NCBI RefSeq assembly: GCF_002931055.1
Contig: NZ_PSXX01000002.1
Coordinates: 62,001 to 126,000, forward strand
Direction: 5' to 3'
DNA: 64,000 bases
Source of the DNA: Pseudoclavibacter sp. AY1H1
Lineage (GTDB): Bacteria > Actinomycetota > Actinomycetes > Actinomycetales > Microbacteriaceae
Within the stretch, counting starts at the first letter, position 1, and every line of letters begins with the position of its first letter. This document shows positions 1-8,554 of the stretch, piece by piece. The notes beneath the pieces are model-generated. The model was not told the origin of the DNA. It saw only the letters and a program-made list of their open reading frames with translations, and did not search any database. The position numbers and the translations under genes are program-made.

Positions 1-967
1 CGGAGATGTCGCCGAACGGCTTGCCGTAGACGCGCTCGACGTCGTACGGGGAGAAGAGGTACATGTCTTCGCCGCGCTTGGCGAGGTCGAACGTGATGTC
101 CGGGACGACGACGCCGAGCGACAGCGTCTTGATGCGGATCTTCTCGTCGGCGTTCTCGCGCTTGGTGTCGAGGAACCGCATGATGTCGGGGTGGTGCACG
201 TTGAGGTACACGGCTCCAGCACCCTGACGCGCGCCGAGCTGGTTCGCGTAGGAGAAGGAGTCTTCCAGCAGCTTCATGATCGGGATGATTCCCGAGGACT
301 GGTTCTGGATCTGTTTGATCGGCGCACCCGACTCGCGGATGTTCGACAGGTTGAAGGCGACGCCGCCTCCGCGCTTCGAGAGCTGCAGGGCGGAATTGAT
401 GGAGCGGCCGATCGACTCCATGTTGTCCTCGATACGGAGGAGGAAGCAGGAGACGAGCTCGCCTCGCTGCTTCTTGCCCGTGTTGAGGAACGTCGGGGTC
501 GCGGGCTGGAAGCGCCCGGCGATCATCTCGTCGGCGAGCGACGTGGCGAGGGTCTCGTCGCCCTGCGCCAGGCCGAGCGCGACCATGAGCACGCGGTCTT
601 CGAAGCGCTCGAGGTAGCGTTTGCCGTCGAACGTCTTGAGCGCGTACGAGGTGTAGAACTTGAAGGCGCCGAGGAAGGTCGGGAAGCGGAACTTCTTCGC
701 GTAGAGGCGGTTGCGGAGCCCCTCGATGAAGGAGTGCGCGTACATCGCCAGGGTCTCGGGCTCGTAGTACTCGTTCTCGACGAGGTACTCGAGGCGCTCT
801 TCCAGGTCGTGGAAGAACACCGTGTTCTGGTTGACGTGCTGGATGAAGTACTGGTGAGCGGCTTCGCGATCCTTGTCGAACTGGATCTGGCCGTTCTCGT
901 CGTACAGGTTGAGCATCGCGTTGAGCGAGTGGTAGTCGAGCGTGTTCGCCGCGGTTGGTGCGTTCAT
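1..967 (-). CDS. nrdE: Ribonucleoside-diphosphate reductase class Ib, alpha subunit (partial, 5' part)
   Basis: Large catalytic subunit that reduces ribonucleoside diphosphates to deoxyribonucleotides with NrdF, using NrdH as electron donor. The first 322 residues are present; the C-terminus lies beyond the left edge. The N-terminal ATP-cone-like part is followed by a typical NrdE core: the stretch [20 protein letters not shown] (about residue 160-180) carries the first redox cysteine, and [15 protein letters not shown] and [15 protein letters not shown] follow. The ATG overlaps the nrdI stop in an ATGA, so the two are translationally coupled. The order nrdH-nrdI-nrdE is the standard class Ib operon; nrdF would be expected further left. 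Confidence 0.97.
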   Translation of the reverse strand, partial: MNAPTAANTLDYHSLNAMLNLYDENGQIQFDKDREAAHQYFIQHVNQNTVFFHDLEERLEYLVENEYYEPETLAMYAHSFIEGLRNRLYAKKFRFPTFLGAFKFYTSYALKTFDGKRYLERFEDRVLMVALGLAQGDETLATSLADEMIAGRFQPATPTFLNTGKKQRGELVSCFLLRIEDNMESIGRSINSALQLSKRGGGVAFNLSNIRESGAPIKQIQNQSSGIIPIMKLLEDSFSYANQLGARQGAGAVYLNVHHPDIMRFLDTKRENADEKIRIKTLSLGVVVPDITFDLAKRGEDMYLFSPYDVERVYGKPFGDIS

Positions 968-1395
968 CGTGATGACACTTGCGTCGTCGAGAGCGGTTGT
1001 TGCTGCCAAAACCTGTCCAATCCAGAGTTGACTGCGGCGACGTCGTCTGGCGTGCCGAAGAGTTCGAAGCGATACAGCGTGGGTACGCCGCACTTCGAGG
1101 AGATGATGTCGGCGGCGAGGCCGTAGCCTTTGCCGAAGTTCGTGTTTCCGCCGGCGATGACGCCGCGGAGGAGCTCGCGGTTGCGTGGCTCGTTGAGGAA
1201 TCTGATGACCTGCTTGGGGACGGCCCCGCGCCCATCTCCCCCGCCGTAGGTGGGGAGGATGAGCACGTAGGGCTCGTCCGCGACAAGCTGGGGTTCGCTC
1301 GGGAAGAGCGGGATGCGGCTCGCTGGCCGGTCGAGCTTCTCGACGAAGCGGCGCGTGTTCTCGGAGACGCTCGAGAAGTAGATGAGCCCGGTCAT
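964..1395 (-). CDS. nrdI: NrdI flavodoxin-like protein
   Basis: Flavoprotein of 143 residues that supplies the oxidant for assembly of the dimanganese-tyrosyl radical cofactor of NrdF. The N-terminus [18 protein letters not shown] is the flavodoxin-type phosphate-binding loop for FMN; the PTYGGGDG motif and the glycine-rich [16 protein letters not shown] segment are typical of NrdI. Length is normal for the family. It is preceded by a GAAGGGA ribosome-binding site and its TGA overlaps the nrdE ATG. It lies 121 bases downstream of nrdH, presumably in the same transcript. Confidence 0.96.
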   Translation of the reverse strand: MTGLIYFSSVSENTRRFVEKLDRPASRIPLFPSEPQLVADEPYVLILPTYGGGDGRGAVPKQVIRFLNEPRNRELLRGVIAGGNTNFGKGYGLAADIISSKCGVPTLYRFELFGTPDDVAAVNSGLDRFWQQQPLSTTQVSSR

Positions 1396-1516
1396 GGGTG
1401 CAGTCCCTTCTTCATCCGCGTCATACCTTGATGCGCGTCATGAGTCGCGTTTCGAGATGCGAGCGCTCAGAGCGGTGAACGACGATCAGCGCAGTGAGCG
1501 TCGCCCGGTGCGACGG

Positions 1517-1753
1517 CTAGGCCGTTGCGAGAGCAGCCAGCTGGCTGATCTTGTCGGGGCGGAAGCCCGACCAGTGGTCGTCGCCCGCGATGACGACGGG
1601 AGCCTGCATGTAGCCAAGCTCCTTGACGGTCTGCAGTGCCTTCTCGTCTGCGGAGACGTCGAAGATCTCGTACTCGATGCCCTGCTTGTCGAGGGCACGG
1701 TAGGTGGCGGTGCACTGCACGCATGACGGCTTGCTGTAGACGGCGATTGCCAT
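1517..1753 (-). CDS. nrdH: NrdH glutaredoxin-like redoxin
   Basis: Small redox protein (78 residues) that passes electrons from thioredoxin reductase to NrdE. It has the active-site motif CVQC at residues 11-14, here CVQC as in most actinobacterial NrdH, and the C-terminal WSGFRPDKI motif that separates NrdH from classical glutaredoxins. The ATG at 1753 was chosen because AGGAG lies 7 bases upstream and the protein then has the normal family length; a longer in-frame extension to 2053 crosses the promoter and is not credible. It is the first gene of the nrdHIE operon and sits behind two NrdR boxes. Confidence 0.96.
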   Translation of the reverse strand: MAIAVYSKPSCVQCTATYRALDKQGIEYEIFDVSADEKALQTVKELGYMQAPVVIAGDDHWSGFRPDKISQLAALATA

Positions 1754-1898
1754 GGTTTTCTCCTGGTTCCTAAGTGCTTGGGGAGTGCTATTCGTGCAGT
1801 GTGTTGAAAGCGTCTCGCCCGGTCTCTCGCGGCCCTGCCGGAGCAGTCTCACGCGGTGCCAGGTGGATGAACCCCCGTTGTGTCGCAGTTTCCCGCGG

Positions 1899-1950
1899 CC
1901 ACTACATCTTGTGCTCGATGAGGCTACCACCACTAGATAGGGTGTTACAA
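1899..1950 (-). promoter_or_regulatory. nrdH promoter with two NrdR boxes
   Basis: On the minus strand TTGTAA (1950-1945), an 18-base spacer and TAGCCT (1926-1921) form a credible promoter for nrdH. Two 16-bp sequences match the NrdR box pattern acaCwATaTwGtgt: CCACTACATCTTGTGC at 1899-1914 and CCACTAGATAGGGTGT at 1930-1945. Their starts are 31 bases apart, about three helical turns, which is the known spacing of paired NrdR boxes. Box 2 lies in the spacer and touches the -35; box 1 sits around the start of transcription, as expected for repression by ATP/dATP-loaded NrdR. The boxes are seen; the regulation is inferred. Confidence 0.8.
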
Positions 1951-2084
1951 CCGTGTAGTTCTCCACAAGTCCTCCACAGAAAATGCCCCAGTTTCCGGCG
2001 TTTCTCCACCGTTTTCCGGCGGTTGTGCACAGTCTGTCCCCAACCACCGACATTCCCCGTCCGAGGCGTACGATTGTCGGCGCT

Positions 2085-3299
2085 GTGACGAACTACGCGA
2101 CTGTACTCAGAACCCCAGGCCTGACACGACTCCTGCTCTCGCAGCTCGTCGCCAGGTTCCCCGCCGGCATGCTCTCGCTCGCGATCCTCATGCACGTCGA
2201 GGACACCTACGACAACTTCACCTCCGCCGGCGTGGTCCTCGCCGCCCTGAGCATCGGCCAGGCGGTCTCGGGCCCGGTCGCCGGGCGCCTCATGACCGTC
2301 TGGGGCATGAGGCCCGTGCTGATCTTCACGATGATCGCGTGCTCGCTCTCGCTCACGGCGCTCGCACTCTGGCCACCGGTGCTCTGGCAGGCGGCGATCC
2401 TCGCGGTGCTGGCTGGGCTCAGCATCCCTCCCGTCTCCCCCGCCGTCCGGACGATCTACCCCAAGGTCGTCACCGCATCGCAGCTGTCGCGCCTCTTCTC
2501 GCTCGACGCCTCCCTCCAGGAGGTCATCTGGGTGATCGGGCCCGTCGCCACGACCGCCGTCGCGTTCGCGATCTCGCCAGCAGCCGGCATCCTCGTCGGT
2601 GCCGGCATCACCCTCATCGGCGGCCTCTGGTTCGTGGCAGCCCCCGAGGTGGGCAAGGTGCGCATCCCGAAGTCGCGACGCAGAGCGGGGGCGGTGCTGC
2701 GCAACCCGGTCGTCGTCCTCATGTCCGTGACGGGCGCCCTCCTCGTCGGTGCCTGCGCCGCCATCGAGGCCGCCGTCGTGGCGGAGTTCGGCCACGAGCG
2801 CGCGGAGACCGGCATCCTGCTCGCCGTCTTCGCCGTGGGCTCCCTCGTCGGCGGCCTCGCCTTCGGGCACCTGCCGCTTGCACCCCTCTCCCTCGCCCGC
2901 CGCATGGGGATCGTGTTCCTCGGCATCGGCCTCGCGCTGATCTCGACGAACCCGATCTGGCTCGGCGCCGCATTCTTCGTGAGCGGCCTCGGCATCGCGC
3001 CCGTCTTCTCCGGCAGCTTCTCGGCCGTCTCCTCGAGCGTCCGCTTCAGCGAGAGCGCCGAGTCATACGGCTGGATGGCGACGGGGCAGCTCATCGGAGC
3101 CGCGGCTGGGTCCGCGCTCGCCGGCATCGCGAACGACCTGGCGGGTTCCCTCGGCGGCTTCCTGGTGAGCGCCGCGTTCGCCCTCGCGGGCGCAGTCGTC
3201 GCCCTCCTCTGGCGCGGGCATATCCCGGACCTGCGTGGTGCCGACATCGCGCCGCGACCCGACACCGAGCCCATGAACGTCCTGAACGCCCCTTCCTGA
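2085..3299 (+). CDS. MFS transporter
   Basis: Predicted 12-helix major facilitator of 404 residues, probably an exporter. Hydrophobic helices run through the whole protein, and GRLMTVWGMRPVL between helices 2 and 3 is the MFS motif-A region. The substrate cannot be told. GTG at 2085 was chosen: the longer in-frame version starting at 1983 would run through the intergenic region shared with nrdH and carries a non-membrane, proline-rich start. A TACGAT hexamer ends 10 bases before the GTG and no Shine-Dalgarno is seen, so a very short or absent leader is possible. It is divergent from nrdHIE. Confidence 0.85.
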   Translation: MTNYATVLRTPGLTRLLLSQLVARFPAGMLSLAILMHVEDTYDNFTSAGVVLAALSIGQAVSGPVAGRLMTVWGMRPVLIFTMIACSLSLTALALWPPVLWQAAILAVLAGLSIPPVSPAVRTIYPKVVTASQLSRLFSLDASLQEVIWVIGPVATTAVAFAISPAAGILVGAGITLIGGLWFVAAPEVGKVRIPKSRRRAGAVLRNPVVVLMSVTGALLVGACAAIEAAVVAEFGHERAETGILLAVFAVGSLVGGLAFGHLPLAPLSLARRMGIVFLGIGLALISTNPIWLGAAFFVSGLGIAPVFSGSFSAVSSSVRFSESAESYGWMATGQLIGAAAGSALAGIANDLAGSLGGFLVSAAFALAGAVVALLWRGHIPDLRGADIAPRPDTEPMNVLNAPS

Positions 3300-3339
3300 T
3301 GCCGCTCCCGGTGCTCAGAACGCCGACCGAAAGGCCCAG

Positions 3340-4170
3340 ATGACCTCGCCGCTCACCCCCAGCCTGACCATGAACGACGGCATCCAGATCCCCCAACTCG
3401 GTCTCGGCGTCTACAAGGTCCCTGACCTCGAGGCGAGCAGGGTCGTGGTGGATGCCATCGACCTGGGCTACCGACACCTCGACACGGCGGCGTTCTACGA
3501 CAACGAGGCGGGCGTCGGCCGCGGCATCCGCGAGAGCGGGGCTCCCCGCGAGGAGCTCTTCGTGGCGACGAAGGTCTGGCACGACCGACACGGCTTCGAG
3601 GAGACGCTCGCCTCCTTCGACGAGAGCCTCGAGAAGCTCGGCCTCGACTACGTCGACCTCTACCTCATCCACTGGCCTGCCCCGGCGCAGGGCAGGTACG
3701 TCGAGACCTGGCGAGCGCTCGAGCGGCTCCATGGCGAGGGGCGTGCCCGATCCATCGGCGTCTCGAACTTCAAAGGACACCACCTCGACCGCCTCGCGGC
3801 AGAGACCGAGACCGTGCCGGCCGTCAACCAGATCGAGCTGCATCCTCGCCTGCCGCAGGTCGAGACCCGCGCGTACAACCGAGCGCACGGCATCCTCACG
3901 GAGGCATGGTCGCCGCTCGCACGGGGCACGCTGCTCGACGAGCCGGCGCTCCTCGCCCTGGCCGACAAGCATGGCAAGACGGTCGCCCAGGTCGTGCTGC
4001 GCTGGCAGCTGGACCTCGGCAACGTCGTCATCCCGAAGTCGGTGCACCGCGACCGACTCGCCTCGAACCTCGAGGTCTTCGACTTCGCGCTCGACGCCGA
4101 AGACCTCGCCGTCATCGCCGCCCTCGAGTCCGGCGAACGCACCGGCAAGGACCCAGACCTGTTCTTCTGA
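3340..4170 (+). CDS. Aldo/keto reductase (2,5-diketo-D-gluconate reductase type)
   Basis: NADPH-dependent carbonyl reductase with a TIM-barrel fold, 276 residues, a normal length. The catalytic tetrad is visible: Asp in GYRHLDTA, Tyr in AAFYDNE, Lys in VATKVWH and His in LIHWP. NQIELHP and the cofactor-binding IPKSVHRDRLASN also match AKR5-type enzymes. The substrate is not determined by sequence. GAAAGG lies upstream of the chosen ATG; a second ATG eleven codons in (3370) is an alternative start. It lies 40 bases after the MFS gene on the same strand and may share its transcript. Confidence 0.93.
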   Translation: MTSPLTPSLTMNDGIQIPQLGLGVYKVPDLEASRVVVDAIDLGYRHLDTAAFYDNEAGVGRGIRESGAPREELFVATKVWHDRHGFEETLASFDESLEKLGLDYVDLYLIHWPAPAQGRYVETWRALERLHGEGRARSIGVSNFKGHHLDRLAAETETVPAVNQIELHPRLPQVETRAYNRAHGILTEAWSPLARGTLLDEPALLALADKHGKTVAQVVLRWQLDLGNVVIPKSVHRDRLASNLEVFDFALDAEDLAVIAALESGERTGKDPDLFF

Positions 4171-4233
4171 CCGCGCGCCCGCAGTGGATCTCTGGGGGAA
4201 CTCGGAGCACGCCGAGCCCCGCCAGGTGCTTGC

Positions 4234-5184
4234 ATGACTCCTATGCGCACCACATTCCGGCGGCTCGGCGCCGCGACCGCCCTCGCCCTCAGTGCGCTCC
4301 TGCTCTCCGGATGCGCGAGCGGCATGTCCTCGACCGAGTCGCAGTCCGAATCGGCGCCGCAGGGCGTCGCGCAGGACTCCGCGGGTGCCCCGGAGGCGGC
4401 CGCTGACGCCACGCAGGAGAATCGGGACGTGGTCACGACGGGCTACGTGGGGATCCAGACGGGCGACGTGCCCGGGGCCCGCACGCAGGTGGAGGGCCTC
4501 GTGGAGGCCCGCGACGGGCGCATCGACGCCCGATCGGAGACGGGCGGCGACTCCATCTCGGCGCAGCTGACCGCGCGGGTGCCGGCGGCAGACTACGACG
4601 CGTTCATCACCGAGCTGCGCGAGGTCGGCGAGGTGGTCTCCGTCGAGACCTCCGCCGTCGACGTCACACTGCAGAAGACGGACATGTCCTCACGCGTCTC
4701 GACCCTCGAAGCGTCAGTGACCTCGCTGCGAGGGATGCTCTCCTCGGCCACGGAGGTCGACGACCTCCTCGCGATCGAGACGACGCTGACCGAGCGCACG
4801 AGCGAGCTGCAGAGCCTGCGCGCGCAGCTCGAGGTGCTCGAGGAGAGCATCGCGTACTCGACCGTCTCCATCTCCATCTCGAGCGATGCCCCATCCCCCG
4901 GGGAGGAGCCCGCTGGCTTCCTCGCGGGCCTGCAGGACGGCATGGCGGCACTGCTACGCGGGTTCGCCTCGTTCTGGACCGCGCTGGGCTTCGCGCTCCC
5001 CGGTCTCGTGCTCCTCGCCGTGCTCGGCGCCGCGGCCTGGGTCATCGTGCGCCTCGGCATGCGTTCCTCGGCTGCCCGAGCGGCCCGCCGGGCGGAGGCG
5101 TCGGCCGCTGCCGCCGCTGCCGCACAGCCGGCTTCCGCGGCACCGGACGCCGGAGGCCGCGTGCCCGCCGAGCCCGCCTCGTAG
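4234..5184 (+). CDS. DUF4349-domain lipoprotein
   Basis: Predicted membrane-anchored envelope protein of 316 residues. A lipoprotein signal peptide (ALALSALLLSGC, Cys at about residue 28) is followed by a low-complexity acidic linker. The DUF4349 core has the family pattern TGYVGIQTGDV, then a long coiled-coil-prone helix (about residues 140-210), and one transmembrane helix near residues 245-275 (FWTALGFALPGLVLLAVLGA). An Ala-rich basic tail follows. Function is unknown for the family. A start at 4243 is possible. Confidence 0.88.
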   Translation: MTPMRTTFRRLGAATALALSALLLSGCASGMSSTESQSESAPQGVAQDSAGAPEAAADATQENRDVVTTGYVGIQTGDVPGARTQVEGLVEARDGRIDARSETGGDSISAQLTARVPAADYDAFITELREVGEVVSVETSAVDVTLQKTDMSSRVSTLEASVTSLRGMLSSATEVDDLLAIETTLTERTSELQSLRAQLEVLEESIAYSTVSISISSDAPSPGEEPAGFLAGLQDGMAALLRGFASFWTALGFALPGLVLLAVLGAAAWVIVRLGMRSSAARAARRAEASAAAAAAAQPASAAPDAGGRVPAEPAS

Positions 5185-5291
5185 CGCCGATTCGGCCAGC
5201 GCACCGCTGCAATCGCTAGTCTTGTGCAGGTCGTTCGTGCGCACGTGGGCACGGATGGCCCGCCACATCCACGTTGACCGAGGAGCACAGC

Positions 5292-6212
5292 ATGGCTGCC
5301 GACGACACGAACACCAAGTTCGACCCCGATTTCGAGCCGCGCGACGAGGACACCACGCGCATCGAGGTCGCGGGTGTCCCCGACGAGGACCTGGCTCCGG
5401 GCGACACGATCGGGGACCTCGCAGACGACCCCATCGAGCCGCCCCAGGACACCGACGAAACCTCGGACTCACTTGCCGCCGGCACCGGCCACGTGAGCGG
5501 CGAGAGCAGCGCAGCCGCCCAGCTCAAGGCCCACGAGGCGAAGCTCACCCGCATCTTCCAGGCGACCGTCTTCGGCCCGGGCGACGAGCGGATCGGCCGT
5601 GTCGGCCAGGTGTACCTCGACGACCAGACGCGCGACCCCAACTGGGTCACGGTGAAGACGGGCCTCTTCGGCACCAAGGAGTTCTTCATCCCGCTCGATG
5701 TCGCGGAACTGGACGAGAAGCGCATCCTCGTGCCCTACTCGAAGTCGCTCGTGACGAGCGCTCCCAGCACGGAGGTCGACCAGAACCTCAGCCCTGCCGA
5801 GGAGGACGCGCTGTACGTGCACTACGAGGTTCCGGGGCGCATGCCCGAGAACGGCACGGAGACGAGCCTCGTCGAGGATGGAACCGAGCTCCGTCCTGGC
5901 AGCGCCCCCGTCATCATGGAGCAGAGCGGTGACGACTTCGGCGACGCCGACGAGGCGACGCGGACCGAGGACGCGCTGCTCGCCGAGACCGTCGCCGATT
6001 CCGCCTTCGACACCGAGGCCAGCATCGACGCCCACGAGACGGCGGCGCCCCTGCTCTCAGCCGACGACGACGACACTCGCCTCATCGCGACTGCGGAAGC
6101 CGCGGCGAGCGACGACGAGTTCGAGGCGCCGACGGTGACCGAGTGGGAGGAAGTCAGCTTCCAGCGGCCGAGCGACGAGCCGACCGACCCGACCAGCCCC
6201 GACCGGAACTAG
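5292..6212 (+). CDS. Acidic PRC-barrel domain protein
   Basis: Cytosolic protein of 306 residues. After a strongly acidic, probably disordered N-terminus (residues 1-75), residues about 85-165 form a PRC-barrel domain: the segments VFGPGDERIGRVGQVYLDD, WVTVKTGLFGTKEFFIPL and ILVPYSKSLVTSAP match the actinobacterial PRC proteins often linked to stress responses. A second disordered acidic half follows. ATG 5292 is preceded by GAGGAG at a good distance, so it is preferred to an in-frame ATG 18 bases upstream. The role is unknown; PRC barrels usually serve as interaction modules. Confidence 0.85.
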   Translation: MAADDTNTKFDPDFEPRDEDTTRIEVAGVPDEDLAPGDTIGDLADDPIEPPQDTDETSDSLAAGTGHVSGESSAAAQLKAHEAKLTRIFQATVFGPGDERIGRVGQVYLDDQTRDPNWVTVKTGLFGTKEFFIPLDVAELDEKRILVPYSKSLVTSAPSTEVDQNLSPAEEDALYVHYEVPGRMPENGTETSLVEDGTELRPGSAPVIMEQSGDDFGDADEATRTEDALLAETVADSAFDTEASIDAHETAAPLLSADDDDTRLIATAEAAASDDEFEAPTVTEWEEVSFQRPSDEPTDPTSPDRN

Positions 6213-6220
6213 GAGCCTCC

Positions 6221-6508
6221 GTGCCTCTCTTCGCCACGATCTACCACTACGCAGACGATTCAGCCGACACCCGCGACGAGCACCGCCCCGCGCACCGGGC
6301 CTGGCTCGGCGAGCAGAAGGACGCGGGCCTCCTGAAGGCCTCTGGCCCTTGGGCCGCTCCTCACTCGGGCGCGCTGCTCCTCTGGGAGAGCGACGACGAG
6401 GCGTCCCTGCGGGAGCTCCTCCCTGCCGACCCCTTCGCCGCAGTCGGCGTCATCCGCCAGACCGACGTCTACGAGTGGACACAGGTCTTCGGACCGTTCA
6501 CCCCGTAG
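6221..6508 (+). CDS. YciI family protein
   Basis: Small protein of 95 residues with the YciI alpha-beta fold: the start PLFATIYHYADD, the central His-Arg-Pro-AHRAWL segment and GALLLWESDDEASLRELLPADPF with VGVIRQTDVYEW fit the family, whose members resemble muconolactone isomerase and are mostly uncharacterised. The start is GTG 6221, with AGGAG five bases upstream; it sits 8 bases after the PRC-barrel gene stop, so the two are probably cotranscribed. Confidence 0.85.
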   Translation: MPLFATIYHYADDSADTRDEHRPAHRAWLGEQKDAGLLKASGPWAAPHSGALLLWESDDEASLRELLPADPFAAVGVIRQTDVYEWTQVFGPFTP

Positions 6509-6575
6509 CTGGCGAACTCCCCAGCACCTCGACGAAGCCGGTCGCCGCACTCGCGGCCGCCGGCTTCGTCACGAA

Positions 6576-8063
6576 CTAGGCCTGCTCGTGGGTCTGCGCA
6601 GGCTCGGCAGAGCTGCCGGGTGCCGCTGCCCTTGGCTTCTCGAAGAACAGCACGACGACCGCTCCCGCGAGGAAGGCGGTGATCGGCAGCAGCAGCGACT
6701 GCCCCAGGGCCGCGGAGAACCCCTCGGCGACCGCGGGCGGCAGCGCGCCGCTGCTCTGCTCTGCGGCATCCGCCGGCATGCCAGGCAGCTCGGCCGCGAG
6801 GCGCGAGCTGATGAGGGCGGCGATCGCGGCCGACCCGAGCACCGAGCCGACCTGGCGGGTCATGTTGTAGACGCCGGATCCCGCTCCAGCGAGTGCGGGA
6901 GGCAGGTTCCGCGTGGCGCTCGTCGCGAGCGGTGCCCAGAGGCCGGACATCCCGAGGCCGAGGAAGGCGGGTGGGATGAGCAGCTGCCAGAGCGGCGTGT
7001 CGGCCGTCATGAGCAGCGACATCCACCCGAGCGCGGCAGCCACGATGAGGAATCCCGCGAACGCGATCCAGCGGGGCTCGGTGCGGTCGGTGAGGCGGCC
7101 CACGAACGGCGCCATGACCCCGGACACGACGGCCATGGGAACCAGCATGAGCGCCGCCTGCGTCGGCTCGAGTGCGCGCGCCGTCTGGAAGTAGAACGCG
7201 ATCGGGAGCGGCATGGAGACGATCGCGAGGCCCAGCACCGAGATGCCGAGGTTCGCGACCGTGAAGTTCCTGTCGCGGAAGAGCCCGAGCGGCAGGAGCG
7301 GCTCCTTGCGGTTGAAGCGCTGCCAGACGACGAAGCCGACGAGCACGACCACTCCGGAGACGATGAGTCCCCACACGGAGATGGGTCCGACGATCTGCCC
7401 CCAGTCGAACGTCTCGCCTTCCTGGATGCCGAACACGAGCAGGAAGAGACCCACCGCGCTGAGCACCACGCCCAGCCAGTCGAAGGAGTGCGCCTTGGTC
7501 TCGAGATCGGGCACGAGACGCCAGGCCAGGATGAACGCGACGACACCGACGGGCACGTTGACGAAGAAGATCCACTCCCAGCCGAGGCCGTCGACGAGGA
7601 ACCCTCCGAGGATAGGGCCGACGAGGGTGGCGACTCCGGCGACCGCACCCCAGAGCCCCATGGCGGCACCTCGCTTGTCCGGCGCGAAGATCCGAGTGAT
7701 GACCGACATGGTCTGCGGGGTCATGAGAGCGGCGCCGAGGCCCTGCACGGCACGCGCCGCGATGAGCATCCCGATGTCACCCGAGAAGCCGCACCAGAGT
7801 GATGCGAGGGTGAAGACGACGAGGCCGATGAGGTAGATGCGCTTCGGGCCGAAGCGGTCGCCGAGGCGACCGGTGATGAGCAGCGGCACGGCGTAGCTGA
7901 GCAGGTACGCGCTGGTCACCCAGATGACGGCGGTGATGTCGGTCTGGAGATCCCTGAGGATGGCCGGGTTCGCGATGGAGACGATCGTCGAGTCGACCAG
8001 GATCATGAAGAAGCCGATGACGAGGGCCCAGAGGGCGGGCCAGGGGCGGGAGACTGTTTCCAC
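6576..8063 (-). CDS. MFS drug exporter, DHA2 (14-helix) family
   Basis: Proton-driven multidrug efflux protein of 495 residues. WALVIGFFMILVDSTIVSIANPAI is the first helix with the DHA2 signature (Asp in helix 1); GRLGDRFGPKRIYLIGL is motif A and AVQGLGAALMTPQTMSVI is the motif-C-like region. Fourteen helices fit the length. The start is uncertain: GTG 8063 places helix 1 near the N-terminus as in relatives; GTG 8105 and an ATG at 8174 are also in frame, none with a clear ribosome-binding site. It is divergent from the thioredoxin gene. Confidence 0.88.
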   Translation of the reverse strand: METVSRPWPALWALVIGFFMILVDSTIVSIANPAILRDLQTDITAVIWVTSAYLLSYAVPLLITGRLGDRFGPKRIYLIGLVVFTLASLWCGFSGDIGMLIAARAVQGLGAALMTPQTMSVITRIFAPDKRGAAMGLWGAVAGVATLVGPILGGFLVDGLGWEWIFFVNVPVGVVAFILAWRLVPDLETKAHSFDWLGVVLSAVGLFLLVFGIQEGETFDWGQIVGPISVWGLIVSGVVVLVGFVVWQRFNRKEPLLPLGLFRDRNFTVANLGISVLGLAIVSMPLPIAFYFQTARALEPTQAALMLVPMAVVSGVMAPFVGRLTDRTEPRWIAFAGFLIVAAALGWMSLLMTADTPLWQLLIPPAFLGLGMSGLWAPLATSATRNLPPALAGAGSGVYNMTRQVGSVLGSAAIAALISSRLAAELPGMPADAAEQSSGALPPAVAEGFSAALGQSLLLPITAFLAGAVVVLFFEKPRAAAPGSSAEPAQTHEQA

Positions 8064-8167
8064 GAGGGTGGATGCTACGCCCCTTGTCGGGCCGTTGCGC
8101 GCCACGTGAGGAATAGCCGGCGGGCGGGGCGCGTTGTGCTCCCCGTACGCCCAGAGACAGGAGACGC

Positions 8168-8554
8168 ATGCCAACCATCGACATCACCACCGAGACGTTC
8201 AAGGACACGGTTGCCTCCGAGGGCATCGTGCTCATCGACTTCTGGGCCGAATGGTGCGGCCCCTGCCGCCAGTTCGGTCCCATCTACTCCGCCGCTTCGG
8301 AGCGCCACGAGGACATCACGTTCGCGAAGGTCGACACGGAGAACAACCAGGAGCTGTCCGCGGGTCTGCAGATCACGTCGATCCCGACGCTGATGGCGTT
8401 CCGCGACGGCGTGCTGCTCTACCGCGAGGCCGGCGCCATGCCGCTCGCGGGGGTCGAGAAGCTCATCGAGGCCCTCGAGAACGTCGACATGGATCAGGTT
8501 CGCGCTGAGATCGCCGAGAAGTCGGGCGCTGCGCCCGCCAACGAGGCGCAGTAG
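8168..8554 (+). CDS. Thioredoxin
   Basis: Thioredoxin of 128 residues, a general protein disulfide reductase in the cytosol. The active site WCGPC is at about residues 31-35 within VLIDFWAEWCGPCRQF; the cis-proline segment ITSIPTLMAF is present. The C-terminus extends about 20 residues past the usual fold with an Ala/Glu-rich tail. GGAG lies 5 bases before the ATG. Its last 61 bases overlap the 3' end of the convergent SDR gene. Confidence 0.95.
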   Translation: MPTIDITTETFKDTVASEGIVLIDFWAEWCGPCRQFGPIYSAASERHEDITFAKVDTENNQELSAGLQITSIPTLMAFRDGVLLYREAGAMPLAGVEKLIEALENVDMDQVRAEIAEKSGAAPANEAQ

